Shown here: one piece after another, positions 9,597 through 17,990 of the stretch
How the letters are laid out: each line of letters begins with the position of its first letter
Position numbering within the stretch: the stretch's first letter is position 1
NCBI RefSeq assembly: GCF_902459645.1
Contig: NZ_CABPSK010000002.1
Location: 1,302,001 to 1,366,000, forward strand
Source of the DNA: Pandoraea pneumonica
GTDB lineage: Bacteria > Pseudomonadota > Gammaproteobacteria > Burkholderiales > Burkholderiaceae
Direction: 5' to 3'
Length of the DNA stretch: 64,000 nt
The notes under the pieces: generated by a model
The model's input: only the letters and a program-made list of their open reading frames with translations
Told to the model about the DNA's origin: nothing
Databases searched by the model: none
Made by a program: the position numbers and the translations under genes

Positions 9597-10252
9597 TGAT
9601 GCGATCACCCCATGCCAGCGCAATACCTGAGGTGGTCACACAACTCGCGAGGCTCATCTGGCAACCCGGGCGCTACATGCATGCCCGTTGGTGGCAGGTG
9701 TTGGACATGTCGGCGTGGCAGTCCGCCTACCGGCAGCGACCGGCAACACGAGCGTCGATCGACCGTCAACTGATTGCACGCCGCGGGTGGCCGGACAGCA
9801 CAAGCGCACTAGGTGCCGCGCTCACACCAAGCAACGCGGCCTGTGCCGTGCTTCACCTTGTTCCCAATCTCCGCCGTGTGGCCTTGGCTCACGGCGTTCG
9901 CGCGATGGGATGTCCGGACTACTTGCTGGTCGGACACTACCGGCGTGCGCTTGCGCCTTGGCTCGATGCACGGCAATGCGACCGGTTGCTGCTCACGCGT
10001 CGTGACTGGCCGACGCCCTCGGTATTGCCCCCGGAGCAACTCGTCGACGCGGCCCTTGCAACGACGGGCGCGTGGCTCGACGAGATGCAGGTGAGTGCCT
10101 CTCCCGATATTGCCGCCGCGCATCGTGCGATGCGTGTTTTGTTGCCGCCAGGTGATTCGTTCACGCGCTCGGGGCAGGTGCCCGTGTCGGATGCGTGGGC
10201 ACGGCTGGCGGCGTTGGAGAAGATGCTATGTATGTCGTCGACTACCCGCTGA
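9596..10252 (+). CDS. sctK: T3SS sorting-platform protein SctK
   Basis: A 218-aa cytoplasmic protein in the SctK position between sctJ and sctL, with the family-like pattern of Trp-rich N-terminus (HARWWQVLD) and LRRVALAHGVRAMGCPDYLL in the middle. SctK joins the SctQ pods to the inner ring. The start is not certain: GTG 9593, ATG 9596 and ATG 9599 are all possible. ATG 9596 overlaps the sctJ stop by one base. Family similarity is weak, as usual for SctK, so the call rests partly on order. Confidence 0.78.
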   Translation: MMRSPHASAIPEVVTQLARLIWQPGRYMHARWWQVLDMSAWQSAYRQRPATRASIDRQLIARRGWPDSTSALGAALTPSNAACAVLHLVPNLRRVALAHGVRAMGCPDYLLVGHYRRALAPWLDARQCDRLLLTRRDWPTPSVLPPEQLVDAALATTGAWLDEMQVSASPDIAAAHRAMRVLLPPGDSFTRSGQVPVSDAWARLAALEKMLCMSSTTR

Positions 10253-10917
10253 CGTCGATAGAACCGATTCATGGTCCGGTCCCACCGGGCCCTCTCATTA
10301 CGCGCGAGACGCTCGATCTGATGCGCGATCAATCCCGATGTCGTGACCAGTGGCTGGCGGAAGCACGTGCCTGCCGCGACGCCGCCTATGCGGAACGCGA
10401 GCGCATGCAGGCGGAAAGCGAAGCCATGCGTTCGGCAATGCTCGACGAGGCTCGCGCGCAGGCAACGCAGCACGCGACGCAGCAGGCGGAGGAAGCGCGG
10501 CGTACCGCGCTCGCCCAGGCGATCGATTGGCTAGTCGACGAAGCCGCCATGGAGCGCGCGACAGTGCAATCGTTGGAGCGACGCATTGCCGATGCGATGG
10601 TCGGTGCGCTTTCGAACTTCGTCGCCACGCTCGACATCGGCGAGCGTTTTGCGCATCGCGTGGCCAAAACCCTGCCTTCGCTCGTGCGCCACGGCGCCTT
10701 AGTGCTGCATGTGCCGCCAGTGCATCACGCGTCGGTGGCGAGTGCGCTCCGGCGGGCGGATATCGTGCTCGCGTGCGAGCCCGACCAGGCGCTCAGCGGT
10801 CATCGGGCACGCCTGGAAAGTGAATGGGTGACGCTTTGTATCGACCTGGATGCCGATCTTTCGGCGGTTGTCGACAGGTTGCGTGTGGTGCCGAATCTGG
10901 AGGTCGCTTATGGTTGA
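10228..10917 (+). CDS. sctL: T3SS stator protein SctL
   Basis: A 229-aa HrpE/YscL/FliH-type stator that links the ATPase to the cytoplasmic sorting platform. A long charged helix spans about residues 40-105, with coiled-coil-like Ala/Glu/Arg spacing (ERERMQAESEAMRSAMLDEA). A globular C-terminal domain that binds SctN follows. The ATG at 10228 lies inside the end of sctK (25-bp overlap). Confidence 0.88.
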   Translation: MYVVDYPLTSIEPIHGPVPPGPLITRETLDLMRDQSRCRDQWLAEARACRDAAYAERERMQAESEAMRSAMLDEARAQATQHATQQAEEARRTALAQAIDWLVDEAAMERATVQSLERRIADAMVGALSNFVATLDIGERFAHRVAKTLPSLVRHGALVLHVPPVHHASVASALRRADIVLACEPDQALSGHRARLESEWVTLCIDLDADLSAVVDRLRVVPNLEVAYG

Positions 10918-12043
10918 TGGCGTCCAGAACCCGGCGCAGGCAAGACCTGCCACGTCCAGCGAGAACCGCGCACTAGAGAGCATTCTCGATGACGAGATGC
11001 TCGAACTCGAAGGCGCGTTGCCGGACGTTGGGCGAAGCGCGGTACGCCAGCCCGCCAATGCTGTCGGCGGCTACGTCGCGATGATCGAAGCGGCCATCGC
11101 GCACGACGACGATGCGGCACTCGCCGAGTCGCAAGAGAATCTCAGCCTGGCGCTGGGAGTGCGTTTCCGGCGCCCGGGGCGAGCCGACCCGCGCGACGAC
11201 AAAGCCCGCGCCCGCGCGTTGCTGGAGCAACAGACGCGGCGCCTCTCACGCGTCAATCGCGCCCAGCTCGATGCACTGCGCCAGCAGCTACGCGATCTTC
11301 CTCACTCGCCCGACCCTGCCGAATTGATTCGCCGCGCCAGTTTGTCCGGCGGTCACGCCGCGCTAGTGGTCGCCGCGTGGCTTGCGGACGATAACCTGCA
11401 CCCAGCGGTGCGCGCCCGTTTGCGTCGTTTGCTCGGCGAACTGACATCGGGCGACGACTGGGCCATTGAAGCCTTCGCCGCGCTCGAATGCGGCAATCCC
11501 GGCACGGCGTTGCTCCAGCAACTCAAAACACTGTATCGCCAAGCCCACGGTCAGCAGCGCTCGCTCGTGCAGTGGTTCGACGAGTGCCGTCGGTTCGGGC
11601 AACGACGCGCCCGTTTGCGGGCACTGTTGCAGGCCCTGGGGCTGGAACTTGGGGCACAGAATGCCGACGCTGACACGGCCCATCTTGCGGGCGTGATCGA
11701 CGATCTACGGCGCGTCGTGTTGTTTCTCACCCTTGAGTCGACTTGCGAGCAATCCGCTGCGGCGCTGCGCACCGCCGGATATGCGGCATGCGAGACCGAC
11801 ACGATGATTGCTGAAATGCTCACTGTGCTCGACCAGCCGTGGGCGGGGGGCGAATGGTTTGCGCAGCGGGCTTCGTATCTGGGCATGACGTCGTTGGCCA
11901 CGCAGTACGCGTTCGCTCGGGAACTCACCCTTTTGGTGAAATCTGCGCACGAGGGGTGTTTTCGCGACGAGACACAACGCGACGCACTGAGCGAGGCGCT
12001 CGATACCTGGCGCACGAATCTCGCGCAAGACGAACTGTGGTGA
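10910..12043 (+). CDS. sctW: T3SS gatekeeper SctW (SsaL/YopN-TyeA fusion type)
   Basis: A 377-aa gatekeeper of the InvE/SsaL/YopN family that keeps effectors back until translocators are exported. The N-terminal 40 residues are flexible, the middle is all-helical, and the C-terminal ~90 residues (from about LTVLDQPWAGGEWF) look like the TyeA part, so this is the fused form. Overlaps sctL by 8 bp and is the last gene of the sctF block. In SPI-2 it acts with SsaB and SsaM; homologues of both are encoded nearby. Confidence 0.85.
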   Translation: MVDGVQNPAQARPATSSENRALESILDDEMLELEGALPDVGRSAVRQPANAVGGYVAMIEAAIAHDDDAALAESQENLSLALGVRFRRPGRADPRDDKARARALLEQQTRRLSRVNRAQLDALRQQLRDLPHSPDPAELIRRASLSGGHAALVVAAWLADDNLHPAVRARLRRLLGELTSGDDWAIEAFAALECGNPGTALLQQLKTLYRQAHGQQRSLVQWFDECRRFGQRRARLRALLQALGLELGAQNADADTAHLAGVIDDLRRVVLFLTLESTCEQSAAALRTAGYAACETDTMIAEMLTVLDQPWAGGEWFAQRASYLGMTSLATQYAFARELTLLVKSAHEGCFRDETQRDALSEALDTWRTNLAQDELW

Positions 12044-12072
12044 CGTTTGACGCCGGGGTGGCGCGTTGTGAA

Positions 12073-12092
12073 GGCCGCCTGCGCCGGCGGCC
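12073..12092. terminator. hairpin between convergent sctW and chaperone gene
   Basis: A 7-bp GC stem (GGCCGCC/GGCGGCC) with a 6-base loop lies in the 104-bp gap between convergent genes. It has no T-run, so it is at best a weak bidirectional terminator. Confidence 0.35.
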
Positions 12093-12147
12093 ATGAGGGG
12101 AATGAAGTCGTTAGAGAAGACGCGGGGCGCGGCGCGCCACTGCCTAG

Positions 12148-12561
12148 TCAAGCCCGCAGGTGTTCGCGGCACAGTTTGATGCGGTCGTAGAAGTCCGTGA
12201 GCGCTTGAGCGAATGGCTCCGGCTCGGAGGAAGCGTCCTCGTTCACCAGCGCGTGGAGCACGAGCCGGTTGTCTTGTGCACGCAGTTGCACGTGACCGGT
12301 GATGGCCCATTCGGCAGGTTCGATCAGCAGTTGGAGAAGGCGCTCGCTGTTGGCGCGATGCAGTCGCGCGGCCTCGTCGGTGGCGACAATCGAGTGAAGT
12401 CCGCAGGTATGCTGTTCCAGCGTTTCCACAATGATGCTCGGCGACGCGTTGAACGTCAGTTCGATAGGGGAGTGATTGTCGACGGAGTGGATCTTGCCCG
12501 GATCGCAGCCGATCAGCTTGAGAGCGTCTACAAGGGTCTGCGCGAGGTCGTGACGTGGCAT
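12148..12561 (-). CDS. putative T3SS class I chaperone (CesT-like)
   Basis: A 137-aa acidic protein whose length, helix-strand pattern and location suggest a CesT/InvB-type secretion chaperone: an N-terminal helix LAQTLVDALKLIG, strands such as PIELTFNASPSIIVE, and a C-terminal amphipathic helix FAQALTDFYDRIKLCREHL. It is the last gene of the minus-strand T3SS block, after sctE. No effector gene sits beside it, so its client is unknown. The start at 12561 is chosen because upstream in-frame residues are basic and unlike the rest. I do not recognise a specific orthologue. Confidence 0.6.
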   Translation of the reverse strand: MPRHDLAQTLVDALKLIGCDPGKIHSVDNHSPIELTFNASPSIIVETLEQHTCGLHSIVATDEAARLHRANSERLLQLLIEPAEWAITGHVQLRAQDNRLVLHALVNEDASSEPEPFAQALTDFYDRIKLCREHLRA

Positions 12562-12716
12562 GGTGTACGTGCTCTTAAATGGTGACGGTAGTGTGTGGCC
12601 TCGGGCATTTCGCGAGCGCACGATATGGCGAACAAAATAGCGAACGATATGGCACGCGCGAAGGCCGCGGTGCCGAATGTTCACACGCGGTGGCGTCGCC
12701 GACTTTCGTTACGTGA

Positions 12717-12968
12717 TCATGGTTGTCGCTTCCCGGCGTGGCCGTACGAAGAACCAAAGCGCTGGGTGAGTCGCGTCAGAATTTTGATCGCCGCGTCGAG
12801 CGCCTCGGCCTGAATTCGCGCGTGTTGATGTGCCCCGGGAGATAACGGCGACTGGAGTGCGTCTTTCAGTTTTCGCTCGGCATGTTTGAGTTGTGCGAGC
12901 TTGTTGGCCGTGGTGTCGAGCGGCGATTCGGCAAGCTGGTCCTCAATCTGCGTCAGTCGTAGCGTCAT
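12717..12968 (-). CDS. sctE: T3SS needle co-chaperone SctE (SsaE/YscE-like)
   Basis: An 83-aa helical protein. TQIEDQL, LKHAERKLKDAL and LDAAIKILTRLTQRF match the two-helix YscE pattern. YscE-type proteins bind the needle subunit together with SctG. It follows sctD with a 26-bp overlap, just as ssaE follows ssaD in SPI-2. Gene symbols differ between schemes: this is not the translocator that some papers also call SctE. Confidence 0.75.
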   Translation of the reverse strand: MTLRLTQIEDQLAESPLDTTANKLAQLKHAERKLKDALQSPLSPGAHQHARIQAEALDAAIKILTRLTQRFGSSYGHAGKRQP

Positions 12969-14301
12969 AAGTGGACTCCGGTGTCAGTGGCAAATAAAAC
13001 AATCGCTCGTGCGCCGCAATCGACACGCCATCGGCCGCAACGGCCACGACATGAGCACCGCCTGCCAGCCTTGCCCCGGTCATGAGCCGCGTTCCGTCGG
13101 CGAGAGTGATATGGGGTGCGTCGGGCGATCCGCCAATGCTGGCGAGCGGCGCAGGCAGTCCTGTCTCGGCCAGCGTCGGCATACGTACGGGCAAAGGTTC
13201 GATGCGCAGACGCAGCGTGCGTGATGCGTCGTTCCATGTGTCGGCGAGTGACTGCAACGCCGCTTCACGGCGGGGCGACAGCGGCCCGGTGATTCGCCAG
13301 CCGTCGCGCTCGCGCGTCACGTTGATCCCGCGTAGCTGACCGGCGTCTTTCAGGTGTTGCACGACGGTATCGAAGCCGTCGGCTTCGTCGTTGTCGACGC
13401 GCCAGCCGTGCGGCAGGTCGAGTCCATCGAGGGCGTCCGACGTGGCTCGCCAACGTGCGTCTGCTACGAACGCCCCGCTAATCACGATTTCTCCGCCTGG
13501 CGCGAGGCCGACATAGGCCGAACCGTAGCCGTATAGCCTGAGCAGCGTTTGAACGGATTGGATCAGGTCGGCCGGGCACCATGTCTCATCCCGGATGGCA
13601 CGTCCCGACTTGCGTGCTTCGGCGCGTAGGCGCGCGCGTGCATCCTCGGGGACGCAGCCACCCGATAACTGCACCGCGTTTTCTGAAACCGACACCGAGA
13701 CGCCGGGTGCAATGCGAGCGGCCAGCAAGTTGAGTGCGTCGGCGTCGGCCGGGGGCGCGATGACGTTGGCGGCGCCGGTGCGCCACACCATTGCCCCGGC
13801 TGCCATGACGGCGAGCGAAGTGAATGCCGCCGCTAACCAAGTCATCGTTCGAAGGCGGGCTGGCCGCGACCATCGCGGGGACGCGGTCGTTTGCGAAGGC
13901 AAGGGCATCGATGTGTCGAGCGGTGGGGCGGTCGAGACGACACGTGCAGGGCGTCTGGGTAGCGGCACGGGCAGATCGGCGTCTGCATCGCTCAACCAGA
14001 GGCCGAGGCCAGCCAGATCGATCACCGAGTGCAGCGGCAACAGCGGCGCGGCATCGACGCCTATTTCGCGCTCCTCGCTGTCCTCGTGCAGCGCCAGCGG
14101 TGCGCCGTCGATCCAGACCGGGACGGCCGTCAACAAGCGCACGCCGTCGTCCCCGACATGCAGCAGCGCCGTGACGCCGCATTCCAATGCCATCGCGATA
14201 TCGGAGTCCTCGGCGCCCAGCGAGAACTCGCCCGGTGGCAGAGGCAATGCGCGCCCGGCGAGCGGGCCGTCGAGCAGGGTGAGCGTGTACATCGTCGTCA
14301 T
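12943..14301 (-). CDS. sctD: T3SS inner-membrane ring protein SctD
   Basis: A 452-aa bitopic protein of the YscD/PrgH/SsaD family that makes the outer part of the inner ring. The N-terminal ~110 residues form the cytoplasmic FHA-like domain, followed by a Pro/Thr linker. One membrane helix is at about residues 154-171 (WLAAAFTSLAVMAAGAMVW). The periplasmic part has repeated BON-like ring-building domains (for example VSVSENAVQLSGGC). The start overlaps the sctC stop (ATGA). Confidence 0.9.
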   Translation of the reverse strand: MTTMYTLTLLDGPLAGRALPLPPGEFSLGAEDSDIAMALECGVTALLHVGDDGVRLLTAVPVWIDGAPLALHEDSEEREIGVDAAPLLPLHSVIDLAGLGLWLSDADADLPVPLPRRPARVVSTAPPLDTSMPLPSQTTASPRWSRPARLRTMTWLAAAFTSLAVMAAGAMVWRTGAANVIAPPADADALNLLAARIAPGVSVSVSENAVQLSGGCVPEDARARLRAEARKSGRAIRDETWCPADLIQSVQTLLRLYGYGSAYVGLAPGGEIVISGAFVADARWRATSDALDGLDLPHGWRVDNDEADGFDTVVQHLKDAGQLRGINVTRERDGWRITGPLSPRREAALQSLADTWNDASRTLRLRIEPLPVRMPTLAETGLPAPLASIGGSPDAPHITLADGTRLMTGARLAGGAHVVAVAADGVSIAAHERLFYLPLTPESTYDATTDAD

Positions 14302-15863
14302 GCTTTCGGTTCGCCAGTCGTCGGCTCGGCTTTGATCAAAAACAGCCGGATAACGCTCTCGTTGCGGTTGGTCGTCGAACTGAACAGCCGTCCGAGAAAC
14401 GGGATATCGCCGAGCAACGGGATCTTGCTCTCCTGCTCGTGCTGAGTGTCTTGAACGAAGCCGCCAAGCAACAGGCTTTGCCCGGCTTGCAGCGTGGCTT
14501 GCGTCGATATGGCGGAGTTGCGAATCGATGGCACGTCGTTGCGCGAATCTCGCGGACTGCGGATTTCCCCGCCATCTTCGATGTTGAGCGTGAGCATCAC
14601 TTGTTCGTGTCCGCTCGCTTCGTCCGGCACGAGCCGCGGCGTGACACGCAACAGCGAGCCCGACGTCACGCTTTCGAGCTTGGCCACTTTCTCGCCGGTG
14701 ACTTTCGTATAGAACGTCACACTGCGATCGAGCACCGCCTGCATGTTGTCGAGCGTGACGATGGACGGGCGCGAAAGCACACGCGCTTTCGAATTCCGCT
14801 CAAGCGCGGAGAGATTGACCATGAACTTGTTGGTGTCGCCGACCACCGCAGAGAACGTGCCCTGATCGCCGCCGCCATCGTCGCGAAGCTGCCCGCTGTT
14901 CAGGCTCAAGGTACCGAAGCCGCCGAATCGCGCGCTCCCCGCAATATCGACGCCCAATTCGGCGATATCGCTGGCGTTCACATCAATGATGGCGACCGAG
15001 ATGTCGACGAGGCGGGGGCGTACGTCCAATTGCGCGATGAGGTCGGCGTACAGCGGCAGGTTGCGCCGCCGCTCGCGCACCACGACGGCGTTGCGGCGCG
15101 CGTCGGCCGAAAAGCGTGGCGTGTTGGCGCGCGGCGGACTTTGCGTCACATCTGTGGTAGCCCCCGCGACGGGCACGAGCGGGCCAGCGCCGAGTATCAG
15201 GTCCTGCAATACGCTGACGACGCCCGGCACGACGACTTCCTGTCCGCGATAAGAGTACCTAGTGTCGGCGGCCGTCGCGAATTTAAGGGGAAAAATCTCG
15301 ATGGTCTCTTCGCTCTCTTGCTGATCGCGTGCGTCGCGTTCCAAATGCTCGGCAAGCATCTTCACGGTTTCAAGGCACGCGGGTACGCCGGCAATCTCCA
15401 GCGCCCGGGCGGCAGGAATGGCCCGTGCGACGCAGTGTTGCGGGTGAAGCACCCCGGCGTTGCGCAAATGCGAAAGCAGATCGTCCGGCGACGCATAACG
15501 CAGTGACGTCACCTGTCGCGCCGCTTCGCTGGCCTTATCGATGTGCAACGTCTGGCCGTTGAAATACCACGAAAGCCGATAACGTTCGGATAACGCGTCG
15601 AGCGTCGCCTGAGGTGAACCGGGAGGCAGCGTGCCGACAAAACGGTCGGTGACCAATGCACTGACGAGCGTCGGTACGCGGTGATGCGCGCCGAAGTCGC
15701 GCAATAGCTCGGCGAGGGGGGTGCCCGCGCTCTGGAAGAGGAATGGGCCGCCTTGCCAGAGGGGCACGGTAGGCGCAGCGGGTGGCGCAGACATGACCGC
15801 CGTGCTGAGCAGCACGGCGGCGAGCGTGAGGAGTGGAATCGAGCGACGTGTCCCCATGGTCAT
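14298..15863 (-). CDS. sctC: T3SS outer-membrane secretin SctC
   Basis: A 521-aa secretin forming the outer-membrane gate. There is a signal peptide (about residues 1-25, ending near AVMSAPP). Periplasmic N-domains follow, starting FLFQSAGTPLAELLRDFG, and the secretin core carries the signature GQSLLLGGFVQD, then IPLLGDIPFLGRLFSS. The start at 15863 makes an ATGA overlap with the SsaB-like gene and puts the signal peptide first. ATG 15857 is an alternative. The frame is open another 164 codons upstream but that part encodes the SsaB-like protein in another frame. Confidence 0.95.
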   Translation of the reverse strand: MTMGTRRSIPLLTLAAVLLSTAVMSAPPAAPTVPLWQGGPFLFQSAGTPLAELLRDFGAHHRVPTLVSALVTDRFVGTLPPGSPQATLDALSERYRLSWYFNGQTLHIDKASEAARQVTSLRYASPDDLLSHLRNAGVLHPQHCVARAIPAARALEIAGVPACLETVKMLAEHLERDARDQQESEETIEIFPLKFATAADTRYSYRGQEVVVPGVVSVLQDLILGAGPLVPVAGATTDVTQSPPRANTPRFSADARRNAVVVRERRRNLPLYADLIAQLDVRPRLVDISVAIIDVNASDIAELGVDIAGSARFGGFGTLSLNSGQLRDDGGGDQGTFSAVVGDTNKFMVNLSALERNSKARVLSRPSIVTLDNMQAVLDRSVTFYTKVTGEKVAKLESVTSGSLLRVTPRLVPDEASGHEQVMLTLNIEDGGEIRSPRDSRNDVPSIRNSAISTQATLQAGQSLLLGGFVQDTQHEQESKIPLLGDIPFLGRLFSSTTNRNESVIRLFLIKAEPTTGEPKA

Positions 15864-16315
15864 GACCGGCGCATTGCGGAACGTGAGGGACTTGAGGAGG
15901 GTGCCGATGCGCCGTGCGCGGGATGCGTAGCGGCCTTGGGGGCGACGAGCTGGCAGGCAAGCATCTGGCGGCGAAGCTGTGACTCGACGATGGCCGGACA
16001 CGCGTCGCTGGCGAAGCGATGCACCCACCAAACCTCGCCGTGAGCGATGCACAAGCTGTCGTCGCGAAGATCCGGCTGCGCTGCGATCACCAGCGCGAGG
16101 TGCGTGAGCCAGCGTGGCGGCGGTATTTCGTTGCCGGGGGCGATTGCGCCTGCCCGATGGTGCGTAGGCACCGGTATGCCAGTGGCCACACAGTAGCCGA
16201 CGTCGTCGGAGACGACCCAGCCACGCTGGTCGTCGAGATCGATGAGGTGACGCGCGCCTTGCACGTCGCGCGGGGTAATCCAGTCGAGCGCGGCGAGCGC
16301 AAAGGGCAAACGCAT
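15860..16315 (-). CDS. ssaB: SsaB/SpiC-like T3SS gatekeeper component
   Basis: A 151-aa protein directly upstream of sctC, the position of ssaB (spiC) in SPI-2. The segment RWLTHLALVIAAQPDLRDDS aligns well with what I recall of SpiC (LAYVTLLLAAHPDVHD), followed in both by a Trp-containing stretch and a conserved-looking MLACQLV near the end. Salmonella SpiC is about 133 aa; here the C-terminal ~20 residues are extra, Pro/Ser-rich. In Salmonella it forms a complex with SsaM and SsaL that controls the translocator-to-effector switch. ATG 16315 is preferred; GTG 16351 is possible. Confidence 0.68.
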   Translation of the reverse strand: MRLPFALAALDWITPRDVQGARHLIDLDDQRGWVVSDDVGYCVATGIPVPTHHRAGAIAPGNEIPPPRWLTHLALVIAAQPDLRDDSLCIAHGEVWWVHRFASDACPAIVESQLRRQMLACQLVAPKAATHPAHGASAPSSSPSRSAMRRS

Positions 16316-16735
16316 ACGTGGAGGAGAGTGTCGGGAGTGAGGAGGGAACACGCAAAACGACCCGTGAAACTACGCAAAGCGCGAGGGCATCGATGTCGGT
16401 CGAAACCTCTGTCGGATGCGCTCATTCCCGGGAAAGACGCGACGAAAAACCACACGATCGGCCAGCACTGCGCGCTAACCATGTTCGGCGAACGAGGACA
16501 ATCCGAATGGGTGGCCGACGCCCGCAAAGACCGAAATTGTCGCGCACGGGATGGCGGGAGTCATCCGGCGCAGACCTGATTTGACGGTGCCTCACACCAC
16601 TTAAGGGCGTTCGCCTAACGCCATGTCGTGCGCAGGAGACGGGAGGAATCCCGAGAGTCTGCTAGCTAATTCGGATACCAAAATTATGGTCAAAAATCCG
16701 TATATCCATAAATCGCAAATGTCCAGGAGTCGGGA
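16316..16735. promoter_or_regulatory. divergent regulatory region of the T3SS island
   Basis: 420 bp between the minus-strand ssaB-sctC block and the plus-strand ssrB-like gene, without a credible gene. The right end (about 16660-16720) is strikingly AT-rich compared with the rest of the window, as is usual for promoters bound by SsrB/H-NS type proteins. I cannot define -35/-10 boxes with confidence. It should carry the promoters of both blocks. Confidence 0.55.
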
Positions 16736-17395
16736 ATGACGGGATGCACAGGGGTAATCGTTGTAGAGGACCACGAGTTGCTGGCAGATGGGATGTGTCG
16801 GCTCGTCGAGGTGGATCTCAAGTGGCGTGTGTTAGCCCGTGTCGGTAATGGGCTCGATGTCTACCGCGCCTGTCAGGTGCATCGGCCCGACTTGATCATG
16901 CTCGATCTCGGCTTGCCGGGCATGGATGGCATCGACGTGATTCGGCAGTGCTGTCAACGCTGGCTCGGCCTGCGGGTATTGGTCCACTCGGCGAGCGACG
17001 ACGGTGAGCGTGCGCGGCAGGCGCTCGATGCGGGCGCGGCAGCGTATGTCCTCAAAAGCAGTGCGCGCGATACGTTGATTCAGGCGGCTAGACAGGTGAT
17101 GGCCGGTCGGCGCTTTATCGATCCCGCCGTGTTCGGCGTGGTGCGTTCGCCGACGCAGCCCTCGGCGCTGTCGTGTGCTTGCGACAACGACACCCCGGAG
17201 CGCCTGCTCACCCTGCGTGAGCGTCAAGTGCTCAAACTCGTCGCCGAGGGGCAGCGCAATCGCGATATTGCTGCGCTGCTATCGATCAGCATCAAAACGG
17301 TAGAGACACACCGGCTGAATATGATGCGCAAGCTCGACGCACATAACGTGGCCGACATCGTGAATTGGGCACACCGCCTGCGCATGATGTTGTGA
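16736..17395 (+). CDS. SsrB-like NarL/FixJ-family response regulator
   Basis: A 219-aa two-component response regulator. The receiver domain has the acidic pocket (VEDHE), the phospho-acceptor Asp in LIMLDLGLPG and the Lys of VLKSS. The C-terminal LuxR-type helix-turn-helix is LLTLRERQVLKLVAEG, then ISIKTVETHRLNMMRKLDAH. These segments are very close to what I recall of Salmonella SsrB, including NGLDVYRAC and the MRKL end, so it is probably the activator of this island. No sensor kinase gene adjoins it. An AGGAG site lies 9 bases before the ATG. Confidence 0.88.
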   Translation: MTGCTGVIVVEDHELLADGMCRLVEVDLKWRVLARVGNGLDVYRACQVHRPDLIMLDLGLPGMDGIDVIRQCCQRWLGLRVLVHSASDDGERARQALDAGAAAYVLKSSARDTLIQAARQVMAGRRFIDPAVFGVVRSPTQPSALSCACDNDTPERLLTLRERQVLKLVAEGQRNRDIAALLSISIKTVETHRLNMMRKLDAHNVADIVNWAHRLRMML

Positions 17396-17531
17396 CCATC
17401 GGGAGGTGCCACGCATCGGATCGAAGTTCAGGTATGCGCCGGATGGTCGGGCAAGCGCGCCCGAGCGACCATCGCCGTGGTTTTCCCCCTCCCACTCTCC
17501 GAGCACCTGGCCGGTATCCGGCGCACGCCGC

Positions 17532-17990
17532 ATGCACGTTTCCCCGATCGATCTCCAGACGCAACGCAAACTCGAACAGCTCGTCGAACTGATGGCGCTG
17601 CCGCCGCGCGCTATCGAACCGTGCATGCGAGTCAGCCTCTCGCCTTGTTTGCTCATGATCGAGGCGGGGACGCCGGGCGTAACGCTGGCACTGACATTGA
17701 TCGACCGGGCGGCGCGTGCGGAGCGCTGGCTGCCGCTGCTGCTGCAAACCTGCGCGCCCGAGTGGAGTCAGGGCATTCCGGTGAAAGCCTGCGTCGCGCA
17801 GGGGCGCCCGATGCTGATCGCCACGCCGCCTGCTGCGTCTCGTATGCAGGCTGGCGACTGGCTGCAATGTCTCACGCGCATGCGGCGGGTGCTCGAGCGT
17901 ATCGACCGCGAGCAGCAGCGCGACGCATCGTGTTCCGCTGATGCATCGAGCGCTCGCGCGGCGAGTCTGCCCCGGGAGCCACACGCATGA
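17532..17990 (+). CDS. ssaM: SsaM-like T3SS protein upstream of sctV
   Basis: A 152-aa protein with CesT-chaperone-like organisation: helix QRKLEQLVELMALPPRAI, strands CLLMIEAG and VTLALTLID, and a C-terminal helix WLQCLTRMRRVLERI. It sits immediately before sctV with an ATGA overlap, exactly the ssaM position in SPI-2, and shows loose similarity to SsaM (122 aa). With the SsaB- and SctW-like proteins it would complete the SPI-2 gatekeeper. The alternative is an ordinary class I chaperone. Start is uncertain: the frame is open upstream to 17406 without family-like sequence. Confidence 0.6.
   Translation: MHVSPIDLQTQRKLEQLVELMALPPRAIEPCMRVSLSPCLLMIEAGTPGVTLALTLIDRAARAERWLPLLLQTCAPEWSQGIPVKACVAQGRPMLIATPPAASRMQAGDWLQCLTRMRRVLERIDREQQRDASCSADASSARAASLPREPHA

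Noticed and set aside
15864-16355. Upstream extension of sctC by 164 codons
   Set aside because: It would bury the signal peptide, is Arg-rich, and covers the SsaB-like gene in its proper frame.
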